Positions 54,523 through 63,000 of a DNA stretch of 64,000 nucleotides are shown piece by piece (within the stretch, counting starts at the first letter, position 1; each line of letters begins with the position of its first letter). The translations under genes and the position numbers were made by a program. Below the pieces are notes generated by a model. The model was not told where the DNA came from. It made no database searches and saw only the letters and a list, made by a program, of their open reading frames with translations. The stretch comes from an uncultured Acidobacteriia bacterium (GTDB taxonomy: Bacteria > Acidobacteriota > Terriglobia > Bryobacterales > Bryobacteraceae): positions 1 to 64,000 of the forward strand of contig CAIVVT010000061.1 in NCBI GenBank assembly GCA_903909435.1, given 5' to 3'.

Positions 54523-55695
54523 GTGGACAAACGTAAGCTCATTCTTCCCATTGTGGTTGTGGCGGCTGTGGCCGGTGGCTGGTGGTTCTGGAAGACGCAT
54601 AGCGGGGACCCGAATACAATCCGGCTCAGCGGCAATATCGAACTGACGCAGGCCAACTTGTCGTTCAAATACTCGGGCAGGCTCGTAGAGTTGCTTGTGG
54701 ATGAAGGCGCAATCGTGACCAAGGGCCAATTGCTGGCGCGCCTCGATCTTACCGAGTATCAGCGGCAGGTTGAGCGCGAGCACGCCAGCGTCGCTTCGTC
54801 GCAGTCCTCGCTCATCCAACTTCGCACGTCCATCGATTTCCAGAAGGCGAATATCGAGAGCGATGTCGCCCTCAAGCGCGCCATACTGCAGCAGGCCGAG
54901 GCGCGTCTCACCGAACTTCAGAACGGCAGCCGCAAGGAAGAAATCGAACAGGCTCGTGCCTCGCTGTCAGAGGCGCAAGCCACGCAAAAGCAGGCATCGG
55001 CGGATTGGGAGCGAGCACAAACGTTGTTCAAGAACGACGACATTTCGGCACAGCAGCGGGACCAGTTTCGCCGTGCTTTCGATGCCGCGAATGCGACTGT
55101 GCGCCGTCTCTCCGAGTCGCTGCAACTCGCCGAGATCGGCCCTCGCAAAGAACAGATCGACCAACAGCGGGCCGTCGTAGAACAAGCTCGCGCTTCACTC
55201 AAGATCGCCGAAGCGCAGCGTATCGACCTGAAGCGTCGCACTGAGGAGATCGGCATGCGTCAATCCGATATCCAGCGCGCTCAGGCGCAAGCGGGCGTGC
55301 TTGATTCGCAGTTAAGCGACCGCACTCTGTTCGCCCCCTTCGACGGGGTCGTCCTCACCAAAGGGACTGAAGTGGGGGAGGTGTTGTCGGCGGGAGCGTC
55401 GGTGGTGACGGTGGGCGATGTCGAACATCCCTGGGTCCGCGCGTATCTCTCAGAAAAAGACCTTGGCCGAGTTAAACTTGGGACCCCGGCTAAGGTAACA
55501 ACCGACTCTTTCAAAGGCAAGCATTACGACGGCAAGGTCACGTTCATTTCGGCCGAAGCCGAGTTCACTCCGAAACAGATTCAGACTGAGGAGGAGCGCA
55601 CGAAGCTCGTTTACCGCATCAAGATTGAAGTTCCTAACCCAAATCGCGAGTTGAAATCGAACATGCCGGCCGACGTTGAGATCCGGGTCCAATAA
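54523..55695 (+). CDS. HlyD/YbhG-like periplasmic adaptor
   Basis: 390 residues, GTG start with AGGAGA eight bases upstream. One N-terminal membrane anchor (KLILPIVVVAAVAGGWWFW) is followed by a lipoyl half (GRLVELLVDEGAIVTKGQLLARLD), a very long coiled-coil hairpin (about 75-265, rich in Arg, Gln and Ala) and the second lipoyl half (DRTLFAPFDGVVLTKGTEVGEV). RIKIEVPNPNRELKSNMPADVEI closes the beta-barrel domain. The long hairpin and order of genes match YbhG. It should link the inner-membrane ABC exporter to the TolC-like channel. Confidence 0.92.
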   Translation: MDKRKLILPIVVVAAVAGGWWFWKTHSGDPNTIRLSGNIELTQANLSFKYSGRLVELLVDEGAIVTKGQLLARLDLTEYQRQVEREHASVASSQSSLIQLRTSIDFQKANIESDVALKRAILQQAEARLTELQNGSRKEEIEQARASLSEAQATQKQASADWERAQTLFKNDDISAQQRDQFRRAFDAANATVRRLSESLQLAEIGPRKEQIDQQRAVVEQARASLKIAEAQRIDLKRRTEEIGMRQSDIQRAQAQAGVLDSQLSDRTLFAPFDGVVLTKGTEVGEVLSAGASVVTVGDVEHPWVRAYLSEKDLGRVKLGTPAKVTTDSFKGKHYDGKVTFISAEAEFTPKQIQTEEERTKLVYRIKIEVPNPNRELKSNMPADVEIRVQ

Positions 55696-55699
55696 AGCC

Positions 55700-56659
55700 A
55701 TGGCGGAAGCGACACGCACCATGATCGAATTGACCGGTGCGAGCAGGCGATTCGGCGCGCTGCAAGCCGTGCAATCTTTCGACATTACGGTTGACGAGGG
55801 CGAAATCTTCGGCTTATTGGGCCCCGACGGGGCGGGCAAGACGACCACTCTGCGAATGTTGGCGGGACTCATGGATCCCGATTCCGGCAGCATCAAGGTG
55901 GCCGGCCTGGAGGTTCGCGACAACATCGACGCAGTGAAGGATCAAATCGGATACATGGCGCAACGGTTCGGCCTTTACGGCGACCTGACCGTAGAGGAGA
56001 ACATGTACTTCTACAGCGATCTTTTCGGGCTGCCGATACCCGAACGGAACCGGCTGATGGTTGAGTTCCTGGATATGACGCGCATGACGCAGTTTCGAAC
56101 CAGGCCCGCGGCGAAGCTGTCCGGCGGCATGAAGCAGAAGCTGGCGCTGATGTGTACGCTGCTGCACAAGCCGCGTGTGCTGTTCCTGGATGAGCCGACC
56201 AACGGTGTCGATCCGCTGTCGCGCCGCGATTTCTGGATCATCTTAAAGAATCTGTCCGCGGGCGGCATGACCATTTTCGTCACCACGTCCTACCTTGACG
56301 AGGCGGAGCGCTGCGACCGCATCGGGCTGATGAACAAGGGCCGCCTGATCCGTGTCGATACGCCCGCCACACTGCGCGCTTCCTGGGCGCCGTATTGCTT
56401 CGCCATAGAGACCTCCGACAAGCGGGGTGCCCGGCACAGCCTGCAGGCCATGCCCGGCGTGCTGGCCTGCGAACCGGCGGGCGCTGACCTGCACCTCTAC
56501 CTGGACCCTGAACACGCCAACGCCGCTCACATCCGGTCCGCATTGACCAACTTGGGATTCGCCCCCCTCGAACTGCTCCCGCTCGATCCGTCGCTCGAAG
56601 ACGTGTTCATTGCCGGCATCGCTCAGGAGGAGGCACGTGCCAAACGGACAGCAGCCTGA
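55700..56659 (+). CDS. ABC exporter ATPase, equivalent to YbhF N-terminal half
   Basis: 319 residues. Walker A GPDGAGKTT, Q-loop in YMAQRFGLY, signature LSGGMKQKL, Walker B VLFLDEPTNG and the switch position in VTTSYLDEAERC (Ser where His is usual, TTSY). The Asp in GPDGAGKTT and the C-terminal extra domain (about 225-319) resemble the first half of the double ATPase YbhF. The start follows the adaptor stop by four bases. Its end overlaps the next ATPase gene by 23 bases. Confidence 0.92.
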   Translation: MAEATRTMIELTGASRRFGALQAVQSFDITVDEGEIFGLLGPDGAGKTTTLRMLAGLMDPDSGSIKVAGLEVRDNIDAVKDQIGYMAQRFGLYGDLTVEENMYFYSDLFGLPIPERNRLMVEFLDMTRMTQFRTRPAAKLSGGMKQKLALMCTLLHKPRVLFLDEPTNGVDPLSRRDFWIILKNLSAGGMTIFVTTSYLDEAERCDRIGLMNKGRLIRVDTPATLRASWAPYCFAIETSDKRGARHSLQAMPGVLACEPAGADLHLYLDPEHANAAHIRSALTNLGFAPLELLPLDPSLEDVFIAGIAQEEARAKRTAA

Positions 56660-57401
56660 ACAGGCCGTCGTGATCGACAAACTGGTGAAGCGCTTCGGTG
56701 ACTTCGTAGCGGTGGATCACGTCAGCCTCACGGTCGCGAAGGGCGAGATCTTCGGCTTTCTGGGTCCCAATGGCGCGGGTAAGTCCACGACAATCCGAAT
56801 CCTCTGCGGGTTGCTCGCGCCGACTTCGGGCAAGGCCATCGTGCAAGGTTACGACGTCGCGACACAGAGCGAAGAGGTCAAACGCAGTATAGGCTACATG
56901 TCGCAAAAGTTCTCGCTCTACGACGATTTGACCGTGAGCGAAAACATCGAGTTCTTTTCAGGGATCTACGGAGTCCCCAAGGTGCGACGCGAAAGTCGCA
57001 AGGAAGAAGTCCTGAAAATGGCGGGACTTGAAGACCGCGCAAACGACGCGACTGGTTTGCTCACGGGCGGTTGGAAACAGCGGCTGGCGCTTGGCTGCGC
57101 CATCCTGCACGAGCCGCCGATCGTCTTTCTCGACGAGCCGACTTCGGGCGTCGATCCCATTGCGCGCCGGCACTTTTGGGATCTCATATACGAGATGGCC
57201 GAGCGTGGATCCACCGTATTCGTGACCACTCATTACATGGAAGAGGCTGAGTATTGCCAGCGCCTGGCGTTGATGGATCGCGGCAAGGTGATTGCGCTCG
57301 GCGCGCCGGGCGATTTGAGGCGTGAGATCGGACCCGACGCGAAGATGGAAGACGTGTTCATCACCTCCATCGAACGCGAAGAAGCAAAGGACGTCCAATG
57401 A
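56637..57401 (+). CDS. ABC exporter ATPase, equivalent to YbhF C-terminal half
   Basis: 254 residues, GTG start with AGGAGG six bases upstream, 23-base overlap with the preceding ATPase gene. Walker A GPNGAGKST, Q-loop YMSQKFSLYDDLT, signature LTGGWKQRL (variant of LSGGQ), Walker B IVFLDEPTSG and H-switch VTTHYMEEAE, which keeps the His missing in the first ATPase. The two genes therefore look like an asymmetric heterodimer made from the two YbhF halves. Its stop overlaps the start of the first permease (ATGA). Confidence 0.92.
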   Translation: MPNGQQPEQAVVIDKLVKRFGDFVAVDHVSLTVAKGEIFGFLGPNGAGKSTTIRILCGLLAPTSGKAIVQGYDVATQSEEVKRSIGYMSQKFSLYDDLTVSENIEFFSGIYGVPKVRRESRKEEVLKMAGLEDRANDATGLLTGGWKQRLALGCAILHEPPIVFLDEPTSGVDPIARRHFWDLIYEMAERGSTVFVTTHYMEEAEYCQRLALMDRGKVIALGAPGDLRREIGPDAKMEDVFITSIEREEAKDVQ

Positions 57402-58531
57402 AGTTCCGACGCTTTTACGCCATATTTCGCAAGGAAGGCGTGCACATCGTTCGCGACTGGCGGAGCCTCGGTCTAGCACTGGCCATCCCGGCGATGCTGC
57501 TGCTGCTGTTCGGTTATGCGCTTACGCTCGACGTGGACAAGATCCCAACCGCCGTTTACGATCAGGATCGCACTCCGCAGAGCCGGGAGTTGATCGCGCA
57601 TTTCCAAGGTTCGCGCTACTTCACGATCAGCGATCTGAACGCCACATATTCCTCCATGGAGAAGAGCATCAACAAGAGCAGCATCATTGTCGGCATGGTG
57701 ATCCCCAGAGACTTCGGCCGCACCATTCTGTCGAACGGCGCCGCGAAGGTTCAGTTGATCCTCGATGGCTCGGACTCGAACACCGCCTCTATTGCGATCG
57801 GCTACGCCAGCGCTCTCGTGGCTACGTACTCGGGCGAAGTCCGCGACCGTGCGCTCTCGCTTCGAGGGACGCCCAAGGTCAAGCTGCCCGTCGATGTACG
57901 CGTGCGAATGCTGTACAACTCGGAGCTTAAATCAAAGAACTTCATCATCCCCGGGCTGATTTCCGTCATCTTGATGCTCGTCGCCGCAATGCTCACCTCA
58001 TTAACCATCGCTCGCGAGTGGGAGAGCGGCACTATGGAGCAACTGCTGTCCACGCCAGTCCGACCTATCGAACTGTTGATGGGCAAGCTGTGCGCCTACT
58101 TCGTGCTTGGCATGGCGGACATGGTCTTGGCGCTGATCCTCGGAATGGGAGTATTCAAAGTGCCGCTACACGGCAGCGCCTGGCTGCTGGCGGTCGCCTC
58201 GGTACTGTACCTGTTTGGCGCCTTGTGTTGGGGCATTCTGATTTCCACCATTGCGCGCTCGCAGCAGGTCGCTTTCCAACTTAGCCTGCTGTCGTCATTC
58301 CTCCCCGCATTCCTGCTCTCAGGGTTCATTTACTCCCTGGACAACATGCCGTGGATCATCCGGCAAATCTCGCTCATCTTTCCCGCGAGGTATTTCGTGG
58401 CGATCTTGCAGGGCGTCTTCCTGAAGGGAATCGGCTTCGGCCTGCTGTATTGGAACCTGCTGTTCCTGCTGATCTACGCGGTGCTGGTATTCGTCATCGC
58501 AAACAAGAAGCTCCGTCCGAAGATCGCCTGA
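57398..58531 (+). CDS. ABC-2 type permease, YbhS-like
   Basis: 377 residues. TM1 at about 27-45 (LGLALAIPAMLLLLFGYAL), an extracytoplasmic domain to about 175 (DQDRTPQSRELIAHF, DGSDSNTASIAIGYA) and five TM helices in the C-terminal half, with the ABC-2 signature region SLTIAREWESGTMEQLLSTPVRPIELLMGKL. LSGFIYSLDNMPWIIRQIS and FPARYFVAILQGVFLKGIG match YbhS/YbhR/YhhJ permeases. It should form a heterodimer with the following permease. Confidence 0.93.
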   Translation: MKFRRFYAIFRKEGVHIVRDWRSLGLALAIPAMLLLLFGYALTLDVDKIPTAVYDQDRTPQSRELIAHFQGSRYFTISDLNATYSSMEKSINKSSIIVGMVIPRDFGRTILSNGAAKVQLILDGSDSNTASIAIGYASALVATYSGEVRDRALSLRGTPKVKLPVDVRVRMLYNSELKSKNFIIPGLISVILMLVAAMLTSLTIAREWESGTMEQLLSTPVRPIELLMGKLCAYFVLGMADMVLALILGMGVFKVPLHGSAWLLAVASVLYLFGALCWGILISTIARSQQVAFQLSLLSSFLPAFLLSGFIYSLDNMPWIIRQISLIFPARYFVAILQGVFLKGIGFGLLYWNLLFLLIYAVLVFVIANKKLRPKIA

Positions 58532-58537
58532 AATACC

Positions 58538-59689
58538 ATGTGGGAACGCATCTACGAAATCCTGAAAAAAGAGATCCGGCAGTCGCTGCGTGATCCGAAG
58601 CTGCGCGGCACCATGTTCATTCCACCTATCATGCAAATGCTGATCTTCGGCTTTGCGGTCAGCCTGGACGTGAACAATGTCAAACTCGGCTGGCTCGATA
58701 TGGATCAGACGGAACAGAGCCGCTCGCTGCTGCGCAAATTCCAAGGCACGAGCTACTTCACCCTGGCCGGCGTGGCCCGCAGTGAAAAGGAAGCCCAGGG
58801 CCTGCTCGATAGCGGCAAGGTAGATGCCGTCTTACGCGTACCGTACAACTTCGGCGCCGATGTCAGCAAGATGCAGCAGACTGAAGTTCAGGTGCTGGTG
58901 GATGGCTCGAACTCGAACACGGCGGCGATAGTCGGAAATTACATAACCAGCGTGATCTCTGGCTTCAATGCCGATACGCTGTCGAGTCAGCGCAGAGCCC
59001 GGTTGGTGGACGCCTCGCGGAACGGCCCGGTGCGGTTGGCCGCGCCGAGTGTGACGCCGGAGACCAGGGTCTGGTTCAACCCCGACTTGAAAAGCCGCAA
59101 CTACTTCATCCCGGGAATTCTGGTGAACATCATTATGATCGTCACCTTGAACCTCACGGCCATGTCGATTGTTCGCGAGAAGGAGATCGGCACCATGGAA
59201 CAGATCATGGTGACCCCCATCCGCCCCATCGAGTTGATGATTGGCAAAACGCTCCCATTCGCATTGATCGGATTCATCGATTCCGTCGGCGTCACTTTGC
59301 TGGCGCTGCTCATCTTCCATGTTCCCTTCCGGGGCAGCGCCCTGCTACTCACCGGCGCCGCCGCGCTCTTCCTGCTCAGCATGCTAGGCATGGGGCTGTT
59401 CATTTCCACCATCAGCCACACACAGCAGCAAGCCTCAATGACGTCATTCTTCTTCATCCAGCCTGCCTTCATGCTTTCGGGCTTCACGTTCCCCATTCGC
59501 AACATGCCGCTGCCCGTTCAGTGGCTCACCTATTTGAATCCTCTGCGGTACTTCATGGCCATCGTGCGCGGCGTCTTTCTGAAAGGCGCGGGCCTCGAAG
59601 CCCTCTGGTCGCAAATGTTGCTGTTAGGGCTGTTCGGTGTAGTGATCCTGGTTTCAAGCGCATTACGATTCCACAAGCGGTTGGACTGA
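58538..59689 (+). CDS. ABC-2 type permease, YbhR-like
   Basis: 383 residues, paralogue of the preceding gene with the same layout: TM1 (MFIPPIMQMLIFGFAVSLD), external domain with VDGSNSNTAAIVGNYI, and the C-terminal membrane part with MSIVREKEIGTMEQIMVTPIRPIELMIGK, LSGFTFPIRNMPLPVQW and RYFMAIVRGVFLKGAG. It starts six bases after the previous stop and is the last gene of the tetR operon. YbhGFSR homologues export cephalosporins, DNA dyes and Na+ or Li+; the natural substrate here is not known. Confidence 0.93.
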   Translation: MWERIYEILKKEIRQSLRDPKLRGTMFIPPIMQMLIFGFAVSLDVNNVKLGWLDMDQTEQSRSLLRKFQGTSYFTLAGVARSEKEAQGLLDSGKVDAVLRVPYNFGADVSKMQQTEVQVLVDGSNSNTAAIVGNYITSVISGFNADTLSSQRRARLVDASRNGPVRLAAPSVTPETRVWFNPDLKSRNYFIPGILVNIIMIVTLNLTAMSIVREKEIGTMEQIMVTPIRPIELMIGKTLPFALIGFIDSVGVTLLALLIFHVPFRGSALLLTGAAALFLLSMLGMGLFISTISHTQQQASMTSFFFIQPAFMLSGFTFPIRNMPLPVQWLTYLNPLRYFMAIVRGVFLKGAGLEALWSQMLLLGLFGVVILVSSALRFHKRLD

Positions 59690-59701
59690 CACCGCCGTAC
59701 A

Positions 59702-60709
59702 ATGAGGTCCATGCCTCATGGCGCGCCCACATCCACGGGGCTCGTGCTCGACCCGCTCTACGTTCGCCACGATCCTGGCCCCGGGCACCCCGAGTGTCCA
59801 CAGCGTTACGCGGCACTCCAGGCAGCCTTCGAGCACGGGAGCCTGCGAGGTACTCTGTATCCCATTAAGCCGCGCCTGGCGCGTGACGAAGACTTGCACC
59901 TGGCCCACACCCGCGGCTACATCCAAGTGGTGCGCCACGACGTCACGCGCCACGCCGCAATGCTCAGTACAGGCGATACCGCTCTGGGCGCGCAGACCTT
60001 TGACACCGCCCTGATGGCCGCCGGCGGTTGTCTGGCGGCCGTGGATGCCATCTTCTCCTCACACGTCCGCAATGCTTTCGCCGCGGTGCGGCCGCCGGGA
60101 CACCACGCCACTGCTTCCCGCGGCATGGGGTTCTGCGTCTTTAACAACGTGGCCATCGCGGCCCGCTACGCGCAGCAGGTTTATCATGCCGAGCGGGTCT
60201 TGATCGCCGATTGGGACGTGCATCACGGCAATGGCACCCAGGACATCTTCTACCGCGACCCGACCGTATTCACATTTAGTACACACCAATCTCCGTGGTA
60301 TCCCGGCACGGGTGCACACGACGAAACCGGGGAAGACGCTGGTGTCGGCGCCACGCTGAACTGTCCGTTTCATGCCGGTGCTGGACACGCCGAGATCGTT
60401 GGGGCATTCCGCAAGAAACTGCTGCCCGCCGCCGGGGCGTTTCGTCCCGACTTCGTAATTATCTCGGCTGGATTCGATTCGCGCCACGACGACCCGCTGG
60501 GCCGTTTTCAACTAAAGGACGCGGACTTCAGTGAACTAACCGCGTTGATGCTGGAAGTGGCGGACCGCTGGGCCGGAGGACGCCTGCTGAGCGTGCTCGA
60601 AGGCGGCTACAACCTGCATGGCCTCGCGGCCGCCGCAATGGCACACGTCGAGACGTTGTCCGGCGAGACCGGGGCCACGAGTTCCTGCTCTCAAAGCCCA
60701 CTTCCCTAG
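59702..60709 (+). CDS. Histone deacetylase-like (AcuC/class II) amidohydrolase
   Basis: 335 residues, arginase/deacetylase fold. Catalytic and zinc motifs are in order: RPPGHHA (tandem active-site His), DWDVHHGNGTQDIF (zinc Asp and His) and SAGFDSRHDDPLG (second zinc Asp), followed by LEGGYNLHGLA. Bacterial members remove acetyl groups from acetyl-CoA synthetase (AcuC), polyamines or other acyl-lysines. No acs/acuA genes are adjacent. It begins 12 bases after the last export permease, which may mean read-through rather than shared function. Confidence 0.93.
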   Translation: MRSMPHGAPTSTGLVLDPLYVRHDPGPGHPECPQRYAALQAAFEHGSLRGTLYPIKPRLARDEDLHLAHTRGYIQVVRHDVTRHAAMLSTGDTALGAQTFDTALMAAGGCLAAVDAIFSSHVRNAFAAVRPPGHHATASRGMGFCVFNNVAIAARYAQQVYHAERVLIADWDVHHGNGTQDIFYRDPTVFTFSTHQSPWYPGTGAHDETGEDAGVGATLNCPFHAGAGHAEIVGAFRKKLLPAAGAFRPDFVIISAGFDSRHDDPLGRFQLKDADFSELTALMLEVADRWAGGRLLSVLEGGYNLHGLAAAAMAHVETLSGETGATSSCSQSPLP

Positions 60710-60738
60710 CCGCATCCCCATTGCGAGAGACTATCTCC

Positions 60739-61752
60739 ATGGCTACGAAAGTCCGTTGGGGCGTTCTCGGGGTCGCGAAGATCGCCGTCACCAAAGTGAT
60801 TCCCGGCATGCAGCAGGGCAGCTTGTGCGAAGTCGCCGCCATCGCGTCGCGCGAACTTGCGCGCGCCACGGAAGCCGCGAACAATCTCGGTATTCCGAAA
60901 GCGTATGGCTCTTACGAGGATCTGCTCGCTGATCCCGACATAGACGCCGTCTACAACCCTCTCCCGAACCATCTCCACGTCCCGTGGTCGATCAAGGCGG
61001 CCCAGGCCGGCAAACACGTTCTCTGCGAGAAGCCAATCTCGTTGACCGTCAAGGAGTGCCGCAAACTCATTGAGGCGCGTGACACAGCCGGTGTGAAGAT
61101 CGGTGAAGCGTTCATGGTCCACTCACACCCCCAGTGGCTGCGAGCCCGCGAAATCGTGCACTCGGGCGAAATCGGGCCGGTGCGTGCGATCGTTGGTGCG
61201 TTCAGCTACTTCAACGATGATCCCGGGAACGTGCGCAACGTAGCGGTCTATGGCGGTGGCGGGTTGATGGACATCGGGTGCTACCCCATCACGACGTCGC
61301 GCTTCATTCTGGGCAAAGAGCCTGCGCGCGTTCAGGCACTGATCGAACGCGACCCGAAGTTCGGGACTGATCGACTGACGTCGGCCTTGCTTGACTTTGG
61401 GGACTGCCAGTCGATCTTCACCTGCAGCACGCAGCTGGTGAATTACCAGCGCATGCAGATCATCGGAACGAAGGGCCGGATCGAGATCCCCATCCCGTTC
61501 AACGCTCCTCCAGATCGCCCGACGCGCATCTACGTGGATATCGGCGGGGACTTCCATGGCAAGGGGATACGAACCGAGGAGATCCCTACCGTGGATCAAT
61601 ACACGCTTCAGGGCGACGCTTTTTCCAAAGCCATTCTGGAGAACTCCGAGGTGCCCACAACGCTTGAGAATGCCTTTGGGAACATGGCCGTGATCGAGGC
61701 TCTGTTCCGCTCGGATAGAACCGCCCAATGGGAAGGCCCAACCGCCCTTTGA
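60739..61752 (+). CDS. Gfo/Idh/MocA-family oxidoreductase
   Basis: 337 residues from the ATG at 60739; a TTG at 60721 is less likely. An N-terminal Rossmann domain (VRWGVLGVAKIAVTKVIPGM) and EKPISL with the catalytic Lys K98 are followed by the C-terminal alpha/beta domain with GGGGLMDIGCYPI, which holds the Asp-x-x-x-Tyr pair seen in the dihydrodiol dehydrogenase/1,5-anhydrofructose reductase branch. It should oxidise or reduce a sugar with NAD(P). The substrate is not identifiable, and no sugar operon surrounds it. Confidence 0.92.
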   Translation: MATKVRWGVLGVAKIAVTKVIPGMQQGSLCEVAAIASRELARATEAANNLGIPKAYGSYEDLLADPDIDAVYNPLPNHLHVPWSIKAAQAGKHVLCEKPISLTVKECRKLIEARDTAGVKIGEAFMVHSHPQWLRAREIVHSGEIGPVRAIVGAFSYFNDDPGNVRNVAVYGGGGLMDIGCYPITTSRFILGKEPARVQALIERDPKFGTDRLTSALLDFGDCQSIFTCSTQLVNYQRMQIIGTKGRIEIPIPFNAPPDRPTRIYVDIGGDFHGKGIRTEEIPTVDQYTLQGDAFSKAILENSEVPTTLENAFGNMAVIEALFRSDRTAQWEGPTAL

Positions 61753-61841
61753 GCGCTTGGAGTGGGACCTCTAGCGGACGCCAGCCGGGCTGAATTGCCT
61801 CACTCACCGGATTGCGACATCATCTTTACGGGAGTCCTCCT

Positions 61842-62990
61842 ATGCCACGATTTTCCGCTTTGCTTTCGATCGCCGTCGTCTTTGCTGCCTTAGCGCTTGG
61901 CGCTGAAGACAACGCCCACCCGACGCTCGCCCCGGGCTCGCCCGCACCGGACTTCTCGTTGCCTGGCATCGACGGCCAAACCCACACCCTGGACGACTAC
62001 GCTGCGAGCAAGGTGCTTGTGATCGTCTTCACCTGCAATCATTGCCCGACCGCCCAGTTGTACGAGACCCGCATCAAACAACTCGTTTCGGACTATGCAG
62101 GCAAGAGTGTCGCCTTCGTTGCCATCGAACCCAACGATCCCGACGCCGTGCGGCTGGACGAATTGGGGTATACGGATGTCAGCGACAGCTTCGAGGAGAT
62201 GAAAGTTCGAGCCGAATACAGGCACTTCAACTTCCCGTATCTTTACGATGGAGCGACGCAGGCGGTCTCGAACGCCTACGGCCCGAAGGCCACGCCGCAC
62301 GTGTTCATCTTCGACGCCCAGCGCAAGCTGCGCTTCGAGGGACGCATCGACAGCAGCCAGCGCGAGTCGTTGGTCAAGACGCGCGACACGCGCGATGCCA
62401 TCGACGCTGTGCTGGCGGACCAACCCGTGAAGGTTGCGCACACCGGCGTGTTTGGCTGCTCGACCAAATGGAAGTCGAAGTCGTCCAGCCGCCTCGAACT
62501 GCTGCGCCAGATTGAGGCTGAGCCCGTGCGCGTGGAAGACGCGACTGTCGCGGAACTGAAGAAACTGCGCGCCAACCCGACCGGTAAGGTACTGCTGGTG
62601 AATTTCTGGGCGACCTGGTGTGGTCCCTGTCTGGTCGAATTCCCGGGCTTGCAGACAACGTGGCGTATGTTCCGCAAGCGCGACTTCGATTTCGTCACCA
62701 TCTCGACGAACCTCCCGGACGAGAAGCCGGGTGTAATCAAAGCACTCCAGAAAGAGCACGCCTCCACGCGCAACCTGCAATTCGCCTCCGACGACACCTA
62801 CGCCATGCAAGCCGCTTTCGACGCGAAGTGGGAGTCAGGGGTGCCGTTCACGATGCTCATTTCTCCTGAAGGAAAGGTGCTCTATCAGAAGACCGGCGAG
62901 GTGGACGTACTTGAACTGCGCCGCATCATTCTTGCCAATTTGCCGGACCTCGACTACCTGGGCCACCGGGCATACTGGGCGACAAAGTAG
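61842..62990 (+). CDS. Exported tandem thioredoxin-fold protein
   Basis: 382 residues with a signal peptide (MPRFSALLSIAVVFAALALGA). The first thioredoxin fold (about 28-200) is AhpC/TSA-like with a redox CxxC at C65-N-H-C68 (FTCNHCPTAQLYE). A linker carries GVFGCSTKWKSK with another Cys, and the second fold (about 235-370) is TlpA/ResA-like with C260-G-P-C263 (FWATWCGPC). Two different redox centres in one periplasmic chain suggest internal electron relay or disulfide reduction. GGGAG upstream supports the start. It converges on the MFS gene with 10 bases between. Confidence 0.9.
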   Translation: MPRFSALLSIAVVFAALALGAEDNAHPTLAPGSPAPDFSLPGIDGQTHTLDDYAASKVLVIVFTCNHCPTAQLYETRIKQLVSDYAGKSVAFVAIEPNDPDAVRLDELGYTDVSDSFEEMKVRAEYRHFNFPYLYDGATQAVSNAYGPKATPHVFIFDAQRKLRFEGRIDSSQRESLVKTRDTRDAIDAVLADQPVKVAHTGVFGCSTKWKSKSSSRLELLRQIEAEPVRVEDATVAELKKLRANPTGKVLLVNFWATWCGPCLVEFPGLQTTWRMFRKRDFDFVTISTNLPDEKPGVIKALQKEHASTRNLQFASDDTYAMQAAFDAKWESGVPFTMLISPEGKVLYQKTGEVDVLELRRIILANLPDLDYLGHRAYWATK

Positions 62991-63000
62991 GTCCCTGGCG

